In this document: piece by piece, positions 8,205 through 17,317 of the stretch | How the letters are laid out: each line of letters begins with the position of its first letter | How positions within the stretch are numbered: the stretch's first letter is position 1 | Assembly: GCF_020215645.1 (NCBI RefSeq) | Contig: NZ_CP084058.1 | Coordinates: forward strand, 3,844,001 to 3,908,000 | Reading direction: 5' to 3' | Source of the DNA: Nonomuraea gerenzanensis | GTDB taxonomy: Bacteria > Actinomycetota > Actinomycetes > Streptosporangiales > Streptosporangiaceae | DNA: 64,000 bases | Notes under the pieces: generated by a model | Seen by the model: only the letters and a program-made list of their open reading frames with translations | Databases searched by the model: none | What the model was told of the DNA's origin: nothing | Position numbers and translations under genes: made by a program

Positions 8205-8243
8205 CAGATGCCACAACCCATCGAGACCGGGAGGCGCCGCTCC

Positions 8244-11200
8244 ATGTCGTCCAGCGACTCGTTCGTGCACCTGCATGTTCATACGGAATACTCCATGCTG
8301 GACGGGGCGGCCCGCCTCAAGCAGATGTTCAAGCAGGTCGGCGACCTGGGGATGCCCGCGATCGCGATCACCGACCACGGCAACATGCACGGCGCCTACG
8401 ACTTCTACAAGCAGGCCACGGGCGCCGGCATCAAGCCGATCATCGGCATCGAGGCGTACGTCGCGCCGGAGCTGCGCCACAACAAGAAGCCGGTGCTGTG
8501 GGGCGAGCCGCACCAGAAGCGGGACGACGTCTCGGCGGGTGGTTACTACACCCACATGACGATCTGGGCGCGCAACAAGACGGGCCTGCACAACCTGATG
8601 CGGCTGTCCTCGCGCGCCTACACCGAGGGCTTCGTGCGCAAGTGGGCGCGCATGGACGCCGAGATCCTCGCCGAGCACGCCGACGGCCTGATGGCCACCA
8701 CCGGCTGCCCGTCGGGCGAGGTGCAGACGAGGCTGCGGCTCGGCCAGTACGACGAGGCGCTCAAGGCCGCCGCGAAATATCAGGAGATCTTCGGCAAGGA
8801 CAACTTCTTCCTGGAGATCATGGACCACGGCCTCGACATCGAGCGCCGCGTCCGCGACGGCCTGACCAGGATCAGCAAAGAGCTGAACATCCCGCCGCTG
8901 GTGACCAACGACTCGCACTACACCTACGAGTCCGACGCCTCCTCCCACGACGCCCTCCTGTGCATCCAGACCGGCAAGCAGCTGTCCGACCCCGACCGCT
9001 TCCGCTTCGACGGGTCCGGCTACTACATCAAGAGCGCCGACGAGATGCGCGCGGTCGACTCCTCCGACCTGTGGGCCGAGGGCTGCCGCAACACGCTGCT
9101 GGTGGCCGAGAAGGTCGACGCGACCGGGTTCTTCGAGTTCAAGAACCTGATGCCGACCTACCCCATCCCCGAGGGCATGACGGAGAGCGAGTTCTTCCGC
9201 CAGACCGTCTGGGAGGGCATGGCCCGCCGCTGGCCCGAGGGCTACGACGAGGAGCACCGCAAGCAGGCCGAGTACGAGATCGGCATCATCGAGCAGATGG
9301 GCTTCCCGAGCTACTTCCTCGTGGTCGCCGACTTCATCATGTGGGCCAAGCAGAACGGCATCCCGGTCGGCCCCGGCCGTGGCTCGGCCGCCGGCTCGCT
9401 GGTCGCCTACGCGATGGGCATCACCGACCTCGACCCGCTCCCGCACGGCCTGATCTTCGAGCGGTTCCTCAACCCCGAGCGCGTCTCCATGCCCGACGTC
9501 GACATCGACTTCGACGAGCGCAGGCGCGGCGACGTGATCCGCTACGTGACCGAGAAGTGGGGCGCCGACAAGGTCGCCATGATCGCCACGTTCGGCACCA
9601 TCAAGGCCAAGGCCGCCATCAAGGACGCGGGCCGCGTCCTGGGCTACCCCTACGCGCTGGGCGACCGGGTCTCCAAGGCGTTCCCGCCCGCCGTGATGGG
9701 CAAGGACATCCCGCTGTCGGGCATCTTCGACAAGGACCACCCGCGTTACGCCGAGGCGGGCGAGCTGCGCCGGCTCTACGAGGAAGACGTCGACGTCAAG
9801 GCGACGATGGACCTCGGCAAGGGCCTGGAGGGCCTGATCAGGCAGACCGGCGTGCACGCCGCCGGCGTGATCATGTCCGCCGAGGTGCTGACCGACCACA
9901 TCCCGATCATGCGCCGCGACTCCGACGGCGCGATCATCACGCAGTTCGACTATCCGACCTGCGAGACGCTCGGCCTGCTGAAGATGGACTTCCTGGGCCT
10001 GCGCAACCTCACCATCATGGACGACTGCCTCAAGATGATCGAGGCGACCACGGGTGAGAAGGTCGATCTGCTCTCGCTGCCGCTCGACGACCGCAAGTCG
10101 TACGAGCTGCTGGCCAAGGGCGACACGCTGGGCGTCTTCCAGCTCGACGGCGGCGGCATGCGCTCGCTGCTGCGCCTGATGCGCCCCGACAACTTCGAGG
10201 ACATCTCCGCCGCCCTCGCGCTCTACCGCCCCGGCCCGATGGGTGCCAACTCGCACACCAACTACGCCCTGCGCAAGAACGGCCAGCAGGACATCACGCC
10301 GATCCACCCGGCGCTGGAGGAGCCGCTCAGGGACATCCTCGACACGACCTACGGCCTGATCATCTATCAGGAGCAGGTCATGGCCATCGCCCAGAAGGTG
10401 GCCGGCTTCACCCTGGGCGCCGCCGACCTGCTGCGCCGCGCGATGGGCAAGAAGAAGAAGGCGGAGCTGGACAAGCAGTACGCCGGCTTCGAGAAGGGCA
10501 TGCTCGACAACGGCTACCCCGCCGAGGCCATCAAGGCGCTGTGGGACATCCTGCTGCCGTTCTCCGACTACGCCTTCAACAAGGCGCACACCGCCGCCTA
10601 CGGCCTCATCGCTTACTGGACCGCCTACCTCAAGGCCAACTACCCGGCCGCCTACATGGCCGCGCTGCTGTCGTCGGTCAAGGACGACAAGGACAAGTCG
10701 GCCCTCTACCTCAACGAGTGCCGCCGCATGGGCATCAAGGTCTTCCCGCCGGACGTCAACGACTCCGACTTCGACTTCACCCCGCGCGGCACCGACATCC
10801 GCTTCGGCCTGTCGGCCATCCGCAACGTCGGCGGCAACGTCGTCGACGGCATCATCTCCGCACGCAAGGAGAAGGGCCGCTTCGGCGACTTCAAGGACTT
10901 CCTGCGCAAGGTGCCGGCCATCGTCTGCAACAAGCGCGTGATCGAGTCGCTGATCAAGGCGGGTGCGTTCGACTCGCTCGGGCACGTGCGCAAGGGCCTG
11001 GTCATGGTGCACGAGCAGGCGGTCGACGCGATCATCGACATCAAGAAGAACGAGGCCATCGGCCAGGACTCCCTGTTCGGCGCGATCGACGGCGGCGAGG
11101 ACCAGACCTTCGACGTGCAGATCCCGGTGGGCGAGTGGGACAAGAACACGCTGCTGCAGTTCGAGCGGGAGATGCTCGGCCTGTACGTGTCGGACCACCC

Positions 11201-11771
11201 GCTGTTCGGCGTCGAGCACATCCTGGCCGCCGGGGCCGACTGCTCGGTGGCGGCCGTTCAGGACGAGAGCCGCACCGACGGGCAGGTCGTGACCGTGGGC
11301 GGCATCCTCAGCGGGGTGCAGCGCAAGGTCACCAAGAAGGGCGACACCTGGGTGCTGACCCAGCTCGAGGACCTCGCGGGCTCCATCGAGGTGATGATCT
11401 TCCCGTCGGCGTACCAGCTCTGCTCGACGCTGCTGGCCGAGGACGCGATCGTGTTCGTCAAGGGGCGCATCGACAAGCGGGAGGACGTCGCCAAGATCAT
11501 CGCGATGGAGGTGACGGCGCCCGACCTCACCGTGGAGGCCGGTGGGCCGCTGCTGGTGAGCCTGCCGCTGACCCGCTGCACGCCGCCGGTGGTCGGGCGG
11601 CTGAAGGAGATCCTCACCACCCACCCGGGCACCTCCGAGGTGCACCTCCAGGTGCACAACGGGCCCAAGACGACGGTGATGCGGGTGGACGACCGGCTGC
11701 GGGTCACGCCCTCGCCGGCGCTGATGGGCGATCTGAAGCAGCTGCTCGGCCCGGCCTGCCTGGGCGCCTGA
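8244..11771 (+). CDS. dnaE1: DNA polymerase III alpha subunit
   Basis: 1175 aa, the usual DnaE1 length. The N-terminal PHP domain keeps its metal-binding motifs (HLHVHTEYSMLDG, DHGNMHG), as in mycobacterial DnaE1 where PHP supplies proofreading. The palm contains PDVDIDFDERRR with the catalytic aspartates. A helix-hairpin-helix region and an OB-fold (VVTVGGILSGVQRKVT) follow. Start at the ATG with GGGAGG 9 bases upstream. The complete domain set and strong conservation mark it as the replicative DnaE1 rather than the ImuB-associated DnaE2. Confidence 0.97.
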   Translation: MSSSDSFVHLHVHTEYSMLDGAARLKQMFKQVGDLGMPAIAITDHGNMHGAYDFYKQATGAGIKPIIGIEAYVAPELRHNKKPVLWGEPHQKRDDVSAGGYYTHMTIWARNKTGLHNLMRLSSRAYTEGFVRKWARMDAEILAEHADGLMATTGCPSGEVQTRLRLGQYDEALKAAAKYQEIFGKDNFFLEIMDHGLDIERRVRDGLTRISKELNIPPLVTNDSHYTYESDASSHDALLCIQTGKQLSDPDRFRFDGSGYYIKSADEMRAVDSSDLWAEGCRNTLLVAEKVDATGFFEFKNLMPTYPIPEGMTESEFFRQTVWEGMARRWPEGYDEEHRKQAEYEIGIIEQMGFPSYFLVVADFIMWAKQNGIPVGPGRGSAAGSLVAYAMGITDLDPLPHGLIFERFLNPERVSMPDVDIDFDERRRGDVIRYVTEKWGADKVAMIATFGTIKAKAAIKDAGRVLGYPYALGDRVSKAFPPAVMGKDIPLSGIFDKDHPRYAEAGELRRLYEEDVDVKATMDLGKGLEGLIRQTGVHAAGVIMSAEVLTDHIPIMRRDSDGAIITQFDYPTCETLGLLKMDFLGLRNLTIMDDCLKMIEATTGEKVDLLSLPLDDRKSYELLAKGDTLGVFQLDGGGMRSLLRLMRPDNFEDISAALALYRPGPMGANSHTNYALRKNGQQDITPIHPALEEPLRDILDTTYGLIIYQEQVMAIAQKVAGFTLGAADLLRRAMGKKKKAELDKQYAGFEKGMLDNGYPAEAIKALWDILLPFSDYAFNKAHTAAYGLIAYWTAYLKANYPAAYMAALLSSVKDDKDKSALYLNECRRMGIKVFPPDVNDSDFDFTPRGTDIRFGLSAIRNVGGNVVDGIISARKEKGRFGDFKDFLRKVPAIVCNKRVIESLIKAGAFDSLGHVRKGLVMVHEQAVDAIIDIKKNEAIGQDSLFGAIDGGEDQTFDVQIPVGEWDKNTLLQFEREMLGLYVSDHPLFGVEHILAAGADCSVAAVQDESRTDGQVVTVGGILSGVQRKVTKKGDTWVLTQLEDLAGSIEVMIFPSAYQLCSTLLAEDAIVFVKGRIDKREDVAKIIAMEVTAPDLTVEAGGPLLVSLPLTRCTPPVVGRLKEILTTHPGTSEVHLQVHNGPKTTVMRVDDRLRVTPSPALMGDLKQLLGPACLGA

Positions 11772-11882
11772 TCCGCCCACTCCGGCAGGACGTGCCGGGC
11801 AGGTGATCCGCACGTTCCGGCAGGGCGTTGTCGGCAACCCTCGCCGTCGCCCTGCCGGAGCCCGTGGGGCAGGATCGCAGAC

Positions 11883-13265
11883 GTGAGCGAACTGCATTTC
11901 CTGACCGCGACCGAGCTGGCCCGGCTGATCAGGGCCAGGCAGGTGAGCGCCGTGGAGGTCCTCCAGGCCCACCTCGACCGGATCGAGCAGGTCAACCCGG
12001 ACGTCAACGCCATCGTCACCCTCGTCGCCGACCGGGCCATGCGGGCGGCCGAGCGCGCCGACGCGGCCCTGTCGGCGCAGGAGGCGGTCGGGCCGCTGCA
12101 CGGCGTGCCCGTCGCGCACAAGGACCTCGTCGACACGGCGGGGATCAGGACCACCTACGGCTCGCCGCTGTTCGCCGACCACGTGCCGGAGCAGGACGAC
12201 CTGATCGTCCAGCGGCTGCGCGCGGCCGGGGCCGTGACCGTGGGCAAGACCAACACCCCTGAGTTCGGCACCGGCTCCCACACCGTCAACGAGGTGTTCG
12301 GCGCCACCAGGAACCCCTACGACCTGTCCAAGTCGGCGGGCGGCAGCAGCGGAGGAGCGGCGGCGGCGCTGGCGACCGGGATGGTGCCGCTGGCCGACGG
12401 CTCCGACATGGGCGGGTCCCTGCGCAACCCGGCCTCGTTCTGCAACGTCGTGGGGCTGCGGCCGACGCCCGGCCGGGTGCCCGAGGTCTCCGACCTCAAC
12501 GCGTGGTACACGCTGAGCGTCTCCGGGCCCATGGCCAGGACGGTCGAGGACGTGACGCTGATGCTGGGCGTCATCGCCGGGTTCGACCGGCGCTCGCCGT
12601 ACGCGATCAAGGAGGTGTTCGCGCCCGAGCCCGAGCAGGGGGTGGCCGGGCTGCGCGTGGCCTGGAGCCCCGACCTGGGCGGGCTGCCGGTGGATCCGCG
12701 CACGGCGGCCGTCACCGCCACCGCGCCCGCGGTGTTCGAGCGGCTCGGCGCCACCGTGGAGCAGGTCGAGCTGGACCTGGGCGACGCCGAGGACGCGTTC
12801 AGGACCTACCGCGCCTGGAACTACCTGCTCGTCCACGGCGACAAGAGCGGCCTCGGACCCAACACCGCCTGGAACGTCGAGCAGGGCCGCAAGGTCACCG
12901 GGGCCGACCTGGCCAGGGCGGAGACGGCGCGCAGCCGCCTCTACCAGCGCATGGCCGCCTTCTTCGACACCTACGACGTGCTGATCGCGCCGGTCAGCCA
13001 GGTGCCGCCGTTCCCGGTCGAGCATCCGCACGTCAGCGAGATCAACGGGGAGAAGCTGCCCGACTACCTGGCCTGGATGCGGTCGGCCTACTGGATCAGC
13101 GTGCTGCACGCGCCCGCCGCCTCCGTCCCCGCCGGGTTCACGCCCGAGGGGCTGCCGGTGGGCGTGCAGATCGTGGGCAGGCCGTTCGAGGACGCCAGGG
13201 TGCTGCGGGTGGCGCGGGCCTTCGAGCAGGCCACCGGGCACGGCCAGCGCCGCCCGCCGCGCTGA
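11883..13265 (+). CDS. Amidase (amidase signature family)
   Basis: 460 aa, full length for the amidase signature family. The Ser-cisSer-Lys triad is visible: Lys in VAHKDLVD, the GGSSGG loop and [13 protein letters not shown]. Such enzymes hydrolyse carboxamides. It lies outside any gatCAB cluster, so a role as GatA is unlikely; the natural substrate is unknown. GTG start; CAGGAT lies 7 bases upstream and could be a leaderless -10. Confidence 0.88.
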   Translation: MSELHFLTATELARLIRARQVSAVEVLQAHLDRIEQVNPDVNAIVTLVADRAMRAAERADAALSAQEAVGPLHGVPVAHKDLVDTAGIRTTYGSPLFADHVPEQDDLIVQRLRAAGAVTVGKTNTPEFGTGSHTVNEVFGATRNPYDLSKSAGGSSGGAAAALATGMVPLADGSDMGGSLRNPASFCNVVGLRPTPGRVPEVSDLNAWYTLSVSGPMARTVEDVTLMLGVIAGFDRRSPYAIKEVFAPEPEQGVAGLRVAWSPDLGGLPVDPRTAAVTATAPAVFERLGATVEQVELDLGDAEDAFRTYRAWNYLLVHGDKSGLGPNTAWNVEQGRKVTGADLARAETARSRLYQRMAAFFDTYDVLIAPVSQVPPFPVEHPHVSEINGEKLPDYLAWMRSAYWISVLHAPAASVPAGFTPEGLPVGVQIVGRPFEDARVLRVARAFEQATGHGQRRPPR

Positions 13266-13414
13266 TCGCCCGCCGCGCCCGTCGCTCGCCGTGGGTTCAT
13301 CCGCTGCGGGTGATGCCGTCCGCCCGTCGTCCGTGGCACGTTCTCCCGAGCAGGTCGCGCGGCGGGCGGAGGTGCCGGGATGTTCGCGATGCACAGGGAG
13401 CACGGGCGGCGGGC

Positions 13415-15376
13415 GTGGTGAGCCGACGTCGTCCCCGGCCTTCGGACCGGGTCGGGGCCAAGGTGCTCAGGCGGCTCATGGCACCCGAGGCGGGCACCGT
13501 CGAGGCGGCCGGGCTGCTCGCCGCCGCCGGCAGCGTGGGCCCGTCCTTTCAGCCGGGCCTGCTCCCGCGGACCACCCGCGACCAGGCCCTGATCACCGGG
13601 GTGGTGGCGAGCGCCAACTACGCCTTCGCCGCCACGACCCAGGCGCTGGCGGAGGCGGTGGGCCGGGGCCTGCTCCCGCGCCGGGACACCGTGCGCAGGC
13701 GGGGCGCGCGGGCAGTGCTCACCGACCCCCGGACGGCCGCGCTCGTCACCCAGCTGTGCGCATGCGGAGCCGGGATCGCCCTGCAGCGGCTGGCGGTCCA
13801 GCACCCGGGGGAGCGGCTGGGGCGCGCGGCGGTCCGGGTGTTCGGGTGGCGGCTGACGGCGGGCGGCGTCGCCGGAGCCCTGGCCACGGCGGCGGACGCG
13901 GTGGCCGACCGGCTGACCGGCGCGCGCACGGCGGCGCGGGTCAACGTCGCCGCCACGCTCCTGGCGGGCGCGGGGGTCAGCGCCGTCCTGTACGCCCGTC
14001 AGCGCAGGGGAGCCGACGTGCCGGCCGGGACACAGGCGATCAGGGCGGCCGGCGTGGGCACGCTCGTCTCCGCCTCGATCCTGGCGGCGGCGCGGGCGGA
14101 GTCGGCCGCGGCGGCGGCACTCGGCCGGGCCGTCACCGTCGCCGTGCCGTCACTGGCGCCCGCCGAACGGCTCGCCGGCCACGCGCTCACCCTGTCCCTG
14201 CTCTGCTACGCCGGCCGCCGCGCGGCCCTGGCCGCCTACCGCCGCATCGACTCCGCCGGCGTGGTGGTGGAGCCCGCGCACCAGGAACGGCCGACGTCCC
14301 CGCTGGTCAGCGGCGGCCCCGGCAGCCTGGTCCAGTGGGCGGACTTCGGCCGCGAGGGCCGCAGGTACGTCGGCATGACGCTGAGCGCCCGGGACATCGC
14401 GCACGTCACCGGCGCCCAGGACTCCCGCGACCCGATCCGGGTGTTCGTCGGCCTCGCCTCCGCCCTCACCCCTGGCGAGCGCGCCGACCTGGCCATGCGC
14501 GAGCTGGAGCGGACCGGGGCGTTCGAGCGCCGGGTCCTGGCCTACTTCTCGCCCACGGGCAGCGGCTACGTCAACTACGTGGCCGCCGAGACCCTGGAGT
14601 ACCTGACCGGGGGCGACGTGGCCTCGATCGCCATCGCCTACTCCGTCCGGCCGTCCTTCCTGTCACTGGACCGGGTGCGGGCCGCGTGGGAGGAGAACCT
14701 GGCCTTCCTGACGGCGCTGAGCTGGCGGCTGCGCGCGATCGACCCGGACCGCCGCCCCCGGCTGGTGCTGTTCGGGGAGAGCCTGGGCAGCCAGGCGGCC
14801 CAGAACGTCTTCCTGCACCAGGGCACGCGCGGCCTGGCCCTGCTCGGGATCGACCGGGCGCTGTTCGTCGGCACCCCGTTCGCCTCCGCCTGGCGGCGGG
14901 CCTGGCTGGACGACCCCGCGGCCTGCGACGGTGACGGCCGGGTCGTGGAGGTGGCGTCGTACGAGGAATGGCTCGCGCTGCCGGCGGAACGGCGGGCGGC
15001 GGCGCGCGTGGTCCTGCTGACCCACCACGAGGACCCGGTGCCGAAGCTGGGGCTGCCGCTGCTCATCCAGGCCCCCGACTGGCTGGGGCCGGTGCGCGGC
15101 CCGGGCATCCCGCAGGCCGCTCGATGGCGGCCGTTCGTCACCGCGCTCATCACGTTCGTGGACATGCTGAACGCCATCCACGTCGTGCCCGGGCAGTTCG
15201 TGTCCCTCGGCCACGACTACCGGGGTGATCTGGCGCGTTTCGTCCGGCTCGCCTTCGACCTGCCCGCCGACGCGGCGACCATGGCCGCCGTCGAGCGGGC
15301 GCTGCGGGAGCGCGAGCTGCACTGGGCTCACCGCAGGGTGGCCGGCGGGCCGAAGGACGTCACACTCCCGGCATGA
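13415..15376 (+). CDS. Membrane-associated alpha/beta-hydrolase (Abhydrolase_9-like)
   Basis: About 653 aa. The N-terminal ~270 residues are Ala/Gly/Leu-rich and contain several membrane segments (GPSFQPGLLPR near the start is typical of this two-domain family). The C-terminal ~350 residues form a serine-hydrolase domain with the nucleophile elbow FGESLGSQ, and late Asp and His candidates (HHEDPVPKLG, SLGHDYRGDLARF). This matches the actinobacterial integral-membrane alpha/beta-hydrolase family; the substrate is unknown, possibly lipid or envelope. Start uncertain: GTG at 13415 or 13418, with only a distant GGGAG. The stop lies inside the 3' end of the convergent small membrane gene (17-bp overlap). 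Confidence 0.75.
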   Translation: MVSRRRPRPSDRVGAKVLRRLMAPEAGTVEAAGLLAAAGSVGPSFQPGLLPRTTRDQALITGVVASANYAFAATTQALAEAVGRGLLPRRDTVRRRGARAVLTDPRTAALVTQLCACGAGIALQRLAVQHPGERLGRAAVRVFGWRLTAGGVAGALATAADAVADRLTGARTAARVNVAATLLAGAGVSAVLYARQRRGADVPAGTQAIRAAGVGTLVSASILAAARAESAAAAALGRAVTVAVPSLAPAERLAGHALTLSLLCYAGRRAALAAYRRIDSAGVVVEPAHQERPTSPLVSGGPGSLVQWADFGREGRRYVGMTLSARDIAHVTGAQDSRDPIRVFVGLASALTPGERADLAMRELERTGAFERRVLAYFSPTGSGYVNYVAAETLEYLTGGDVASIAIAYSVRPSFLSLDRVRAAWEENLAFLTALSWRLRAIDPDRRPRLVLFGESLGSQAAQNVFLHQGTRGLALLGIDRALFVGTPFASAWRRAWLDDPAACDGDGRVVEVASYEEWLALPAERRAAARVVLLTHHEDPVPKLGLPLLIQAPDWLGPVRGPGIPQAARWRPFVTALITFVDMLNAIHVVPGQFVSLGHDYRGDLARFVRLAFDLPADAATMAAVERALRERELHWAHRRVAGGPKDVTLPA

Positions 15377-15890
15377 CCTCACCGTACGGCTGCCGCAGCG
15401 GCGACTCGCGGTAGCCGTGCATGCCCTCCAGCAGCCCGAAGAACCCCACGGCCAGCAGCGGCCAGGACACCAGCACGCCCTCCGCGGTCAGCTTCAGCGC
15501 GCCAGGGACGACCTTCACCCCGGCGGCCGTCAGCGCGGGAGCCGCCTCCACCGTGACGGCCCCCAACGTGAACATGGACCCGACCCACAACGTCAGGTAC
15601 GCGGCCAGCACCCCGCCGGCGCACAACCCGAGCAGGACGGGCAGCATCCAGCGCCGCGCCGTGAACCAGGCCACTGCACCGCACAGCAGCCCCAGCCCGC
15701 CGGTGATCACCGCGAACCAGCCGTCGGCCGCGATCAGCGCCTGCGTGGTCGGGTCGGCCAGCACCGTGCCCTGCTCGGTGACCTGGTACGGCGCCCGCGG
15801 TGTCAGCCCTGACCAGAGCAGCCCGGCAGCGACCCCGAGAGCGGCGAGTGTGAGGACAGTTACCGCAAAAGCGCGTACTTCCCTCGTCAC
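15360..15890 (-). CDS. Small integral membrane protein (DUF2567-like)
   Basis: 176 aa; GTG start with GGGGGAG 7 bases upstream. Four hydrophobic segments: an N-terminal helix, ADGWFAVITGGLGLLCGAV, a central helix pair and a C-terminal helix. The AADGWFAVI...GLLCG core resembles DUF2567 proteins of actinobacteria; this family call is from memory of the motif. Function unknown. Divergent from murA. Confidence 0.65.
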   Translation of the reverse strand: MTREVRAFAVTVLTLAALGVAAGLLWSGLTPRAPYQVTEQGTVLADPTTQALIAADGWFAVITGGLGLLCGAVAWFTARRWMLPVLLGLCAGGVLAAYLTLWVGSMFTLGAVTVEAAPALTAAGVKVVPGALKLTAEGVLVSWPLLAVGFFGLLEGMHGYRESPLRQPYGEVMPGV

Positions 15891-15941
15891 GCCACTCCCC
15901 CTCACATGTACGTCCGAATCAGCTCGATGGTATCCCCCGGC

Positions 15942-15947
15942 TAGGCT
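15942..15947 (+). promoter_or_regulatory. -10 element (TAGGCT) of a leaderless murA transcript
   Basis: TAGGCT ends 6 bases before the murA GTG at 15954 and there is no Shine-Dalgarno, as in the other leaderless starts of this window. Confidence 0.5.
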
Positions 15948-15953
15948 CACTCC

Positions 15954-17264
15954 GTGATTGCAGAAGAGGTCTGGCAGATTGAACCCTCCGGCCCGCTCCG
16001 GGGGGACGTCGAAGTACGCGGTTCGAAGAACGGCGTGTCCAAGCACATGGTCGCGGCCATGCTGGGCAACGGCGAGAGCAGCATCCACAACGCCCCCGAG
16101 GTGGGCGAGGTGGAGATCACCGCGGCCATGTTGCGGGCGCTGGGCATCCACGTCGAGATCTCCCGCACGGAGATCAGGATCGAGAAGGGCGCGGAGATCG
16201 AGCCCCGGGTCCCCGACGCGTTCACCGGCCTGAACCGCATCCCCATCCTCATGCTCGGCCCCCTGCTGCACCTGGCGGGTGAGGCGTTCGTACCGCTGGT
16301 CGGCGGCGACCCCATCGGGCGGCGGCCGGTGAACTTCCACGTGGACGCCCTGCGCGCGATGGGCGCCGAGGTGCAGGTGGGCGACACCGGTATCTACGCC
16401 AAGGCCAAGCGGCTGAACGGCACCCGGCTCGAGCTGCCGTACCCGAGCGTGGGCGCCACCGAGACGGTGCTGATGTCGGCGGTGCTGGCCGACGGCAAGA
16501 CGGTGCTGAAGAACGCGGCCACCGAGCCGGAGGTGGTGGAGCTGGCGCTGTTCCTGCAGCGGATGGGGGCCAGGATCGAGCTGTCGCCCGACCGCCGGAT
16601 CGTCATCGAGGGCGTCGAACGGCTGCGCGGCGCCCAGACCTGGCTGACCGGCGACCGCATCGAGGCGTTCTCGTACCTGGCGGCGGGCCTGGTCACCGGC
16701 GGCGAGGTGCGCGTGCACGGCTGCCCCCAGGACCGGCTGGTCACCGCGATCACCACGCTGGCCAGGATGGGCGCCCAGTTCGACATCAACGACGAGTACC
16801 TGTGCGCCACCGCGCCCCCCGAGGGCCTGCGCTCGGCGGCCGTGCAGACCGACACCCACCCCGGCTTCATGACCGACTGGCAGACGCCGCTGATGGTGCT
16901 GTTCACGCAGAGCCAGGGCATGTCGGTGCTGCACGAGACGGTCTTCGAGAACCGCCTGGTGTACGTGCCCGCGCTGCAGAAGATGGGCTGCGAGATCGAG
17001 GTGTTCGACCAGTGCCTCGGCGGGCCCGCCTGCCGCTACCACGACACCAACGCCCGTCACTCGGCCGTCGTGCGCGGGGTGTCCAAGCTGAAGGGCGCCG
17101 ACGTGACGCTGCCCGACATCAGGGCCGGGTTCTCGGCGGTGCTGGCCGCCGCGGTCGCCGACGGGCCCTCCACCCTGCGCGGCGTGCACCACATCGAGCG
17201 CGGCTACCACCGGCCGTTCGAGCAGTTCGTGTCGCTGGGTCTGAACATCACACGGCAACGGTAA
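15954..17264 (+). CDS. murA: UDP-N-acetylglucosamine 1-carboxyvinyltransferase (MurA) with Asp at the fosfomycin-target position
   Basis: 436 aa. MurA transfers enolpyruvate from PEP to UDP-GlcNAc, the first committed step of peptidoglycan synthesis. The substrate Lys-Asn pair is present (GSKNGVSK; K25, N26), as are TDWQ (catalytic Asp) and DIRAGFSAVLA (PEP-binding Arg). In the flexible loop the sequence is VGGDPIGRRPVNFH: residue 119 is Asp where fosfomycin-sensitive enzymes have Cys (E. coli Cys115). Asp here, as in mycobacterial MurA, gives intrinsic fosfomycin resistance. The sequence is also diverged around the loop (PVNFH for PVDLH), so it may be a second, specialised MurA. It precedes a class A PBP gene by 53 bp on the same strand. 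Confidence 0.88.
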   Translation: MIAEEVWQIEPSGPLRGDVEVRGSKNGVSKHMVAAMLGNGESSIHNAPEVGEVEITAAMLRALGIHVEISRTEIRIEKGAEIEPRVPDAFTGLNRIPILMLGPLLHLAGEAFVPLVGGDPIGRRPVNFHVDALRAMGAEVQVGDTGIYAKAKRLNGTRLELPYPSVGATETVLMSAVLADGKTVLKNAATEPEVVELALFLQRMGARIELSPDRRIVIEGVERLRGAQTWLTGDRIEAFSYLAAGLVTGGEVRVHGCPQDRLVTAITTLARMGAQFDINDEYLCATAPPEGLRSAAVQTDTHPGFMTDWQTPLMVLFTQSQGMSVLHETVFENRLVYVPALQKMGCEIEVFDQCLGGPACRYHDTNARHSAVVRGVSKLKGADVTLPDIRAGFSAVLAAAVADGPSTLRGVHHIERGYHRPFEQFVSLGLNITRQR

Positions 17265-17317
17265 AGACGTCGGAAGCGGGCGTTTGCCGACGATCGGGAC
17301 GTCGCAGATCATCTGAC

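Noticed and set aside
8079..8214. ATG at 8214 as start of the amino-acid permease
   Set aside because: Adds 45 Pro/Gly/Ser-rich residues that overlap the dnaE1 promoter, while the GTG at 8079 has GAGGAG at good distance.
8019..13403. 1794-codon open frame on the minus strand opposite dnaE1 and the amidase
   Set aside because: Low-complexity His/Arg/Gly/Val/Leu composition, no domains, and fully opposite strongly conserved genes. Typical antisense shadow of high-GC codon bias.
12503..13414. Long in-frame upstream extension of the alpha/beta-hydrolase
   Set aside because: It runs out of frame through the amidase gene and is Arg/Gly/Ala-rich. The conserved part begins near 13415.
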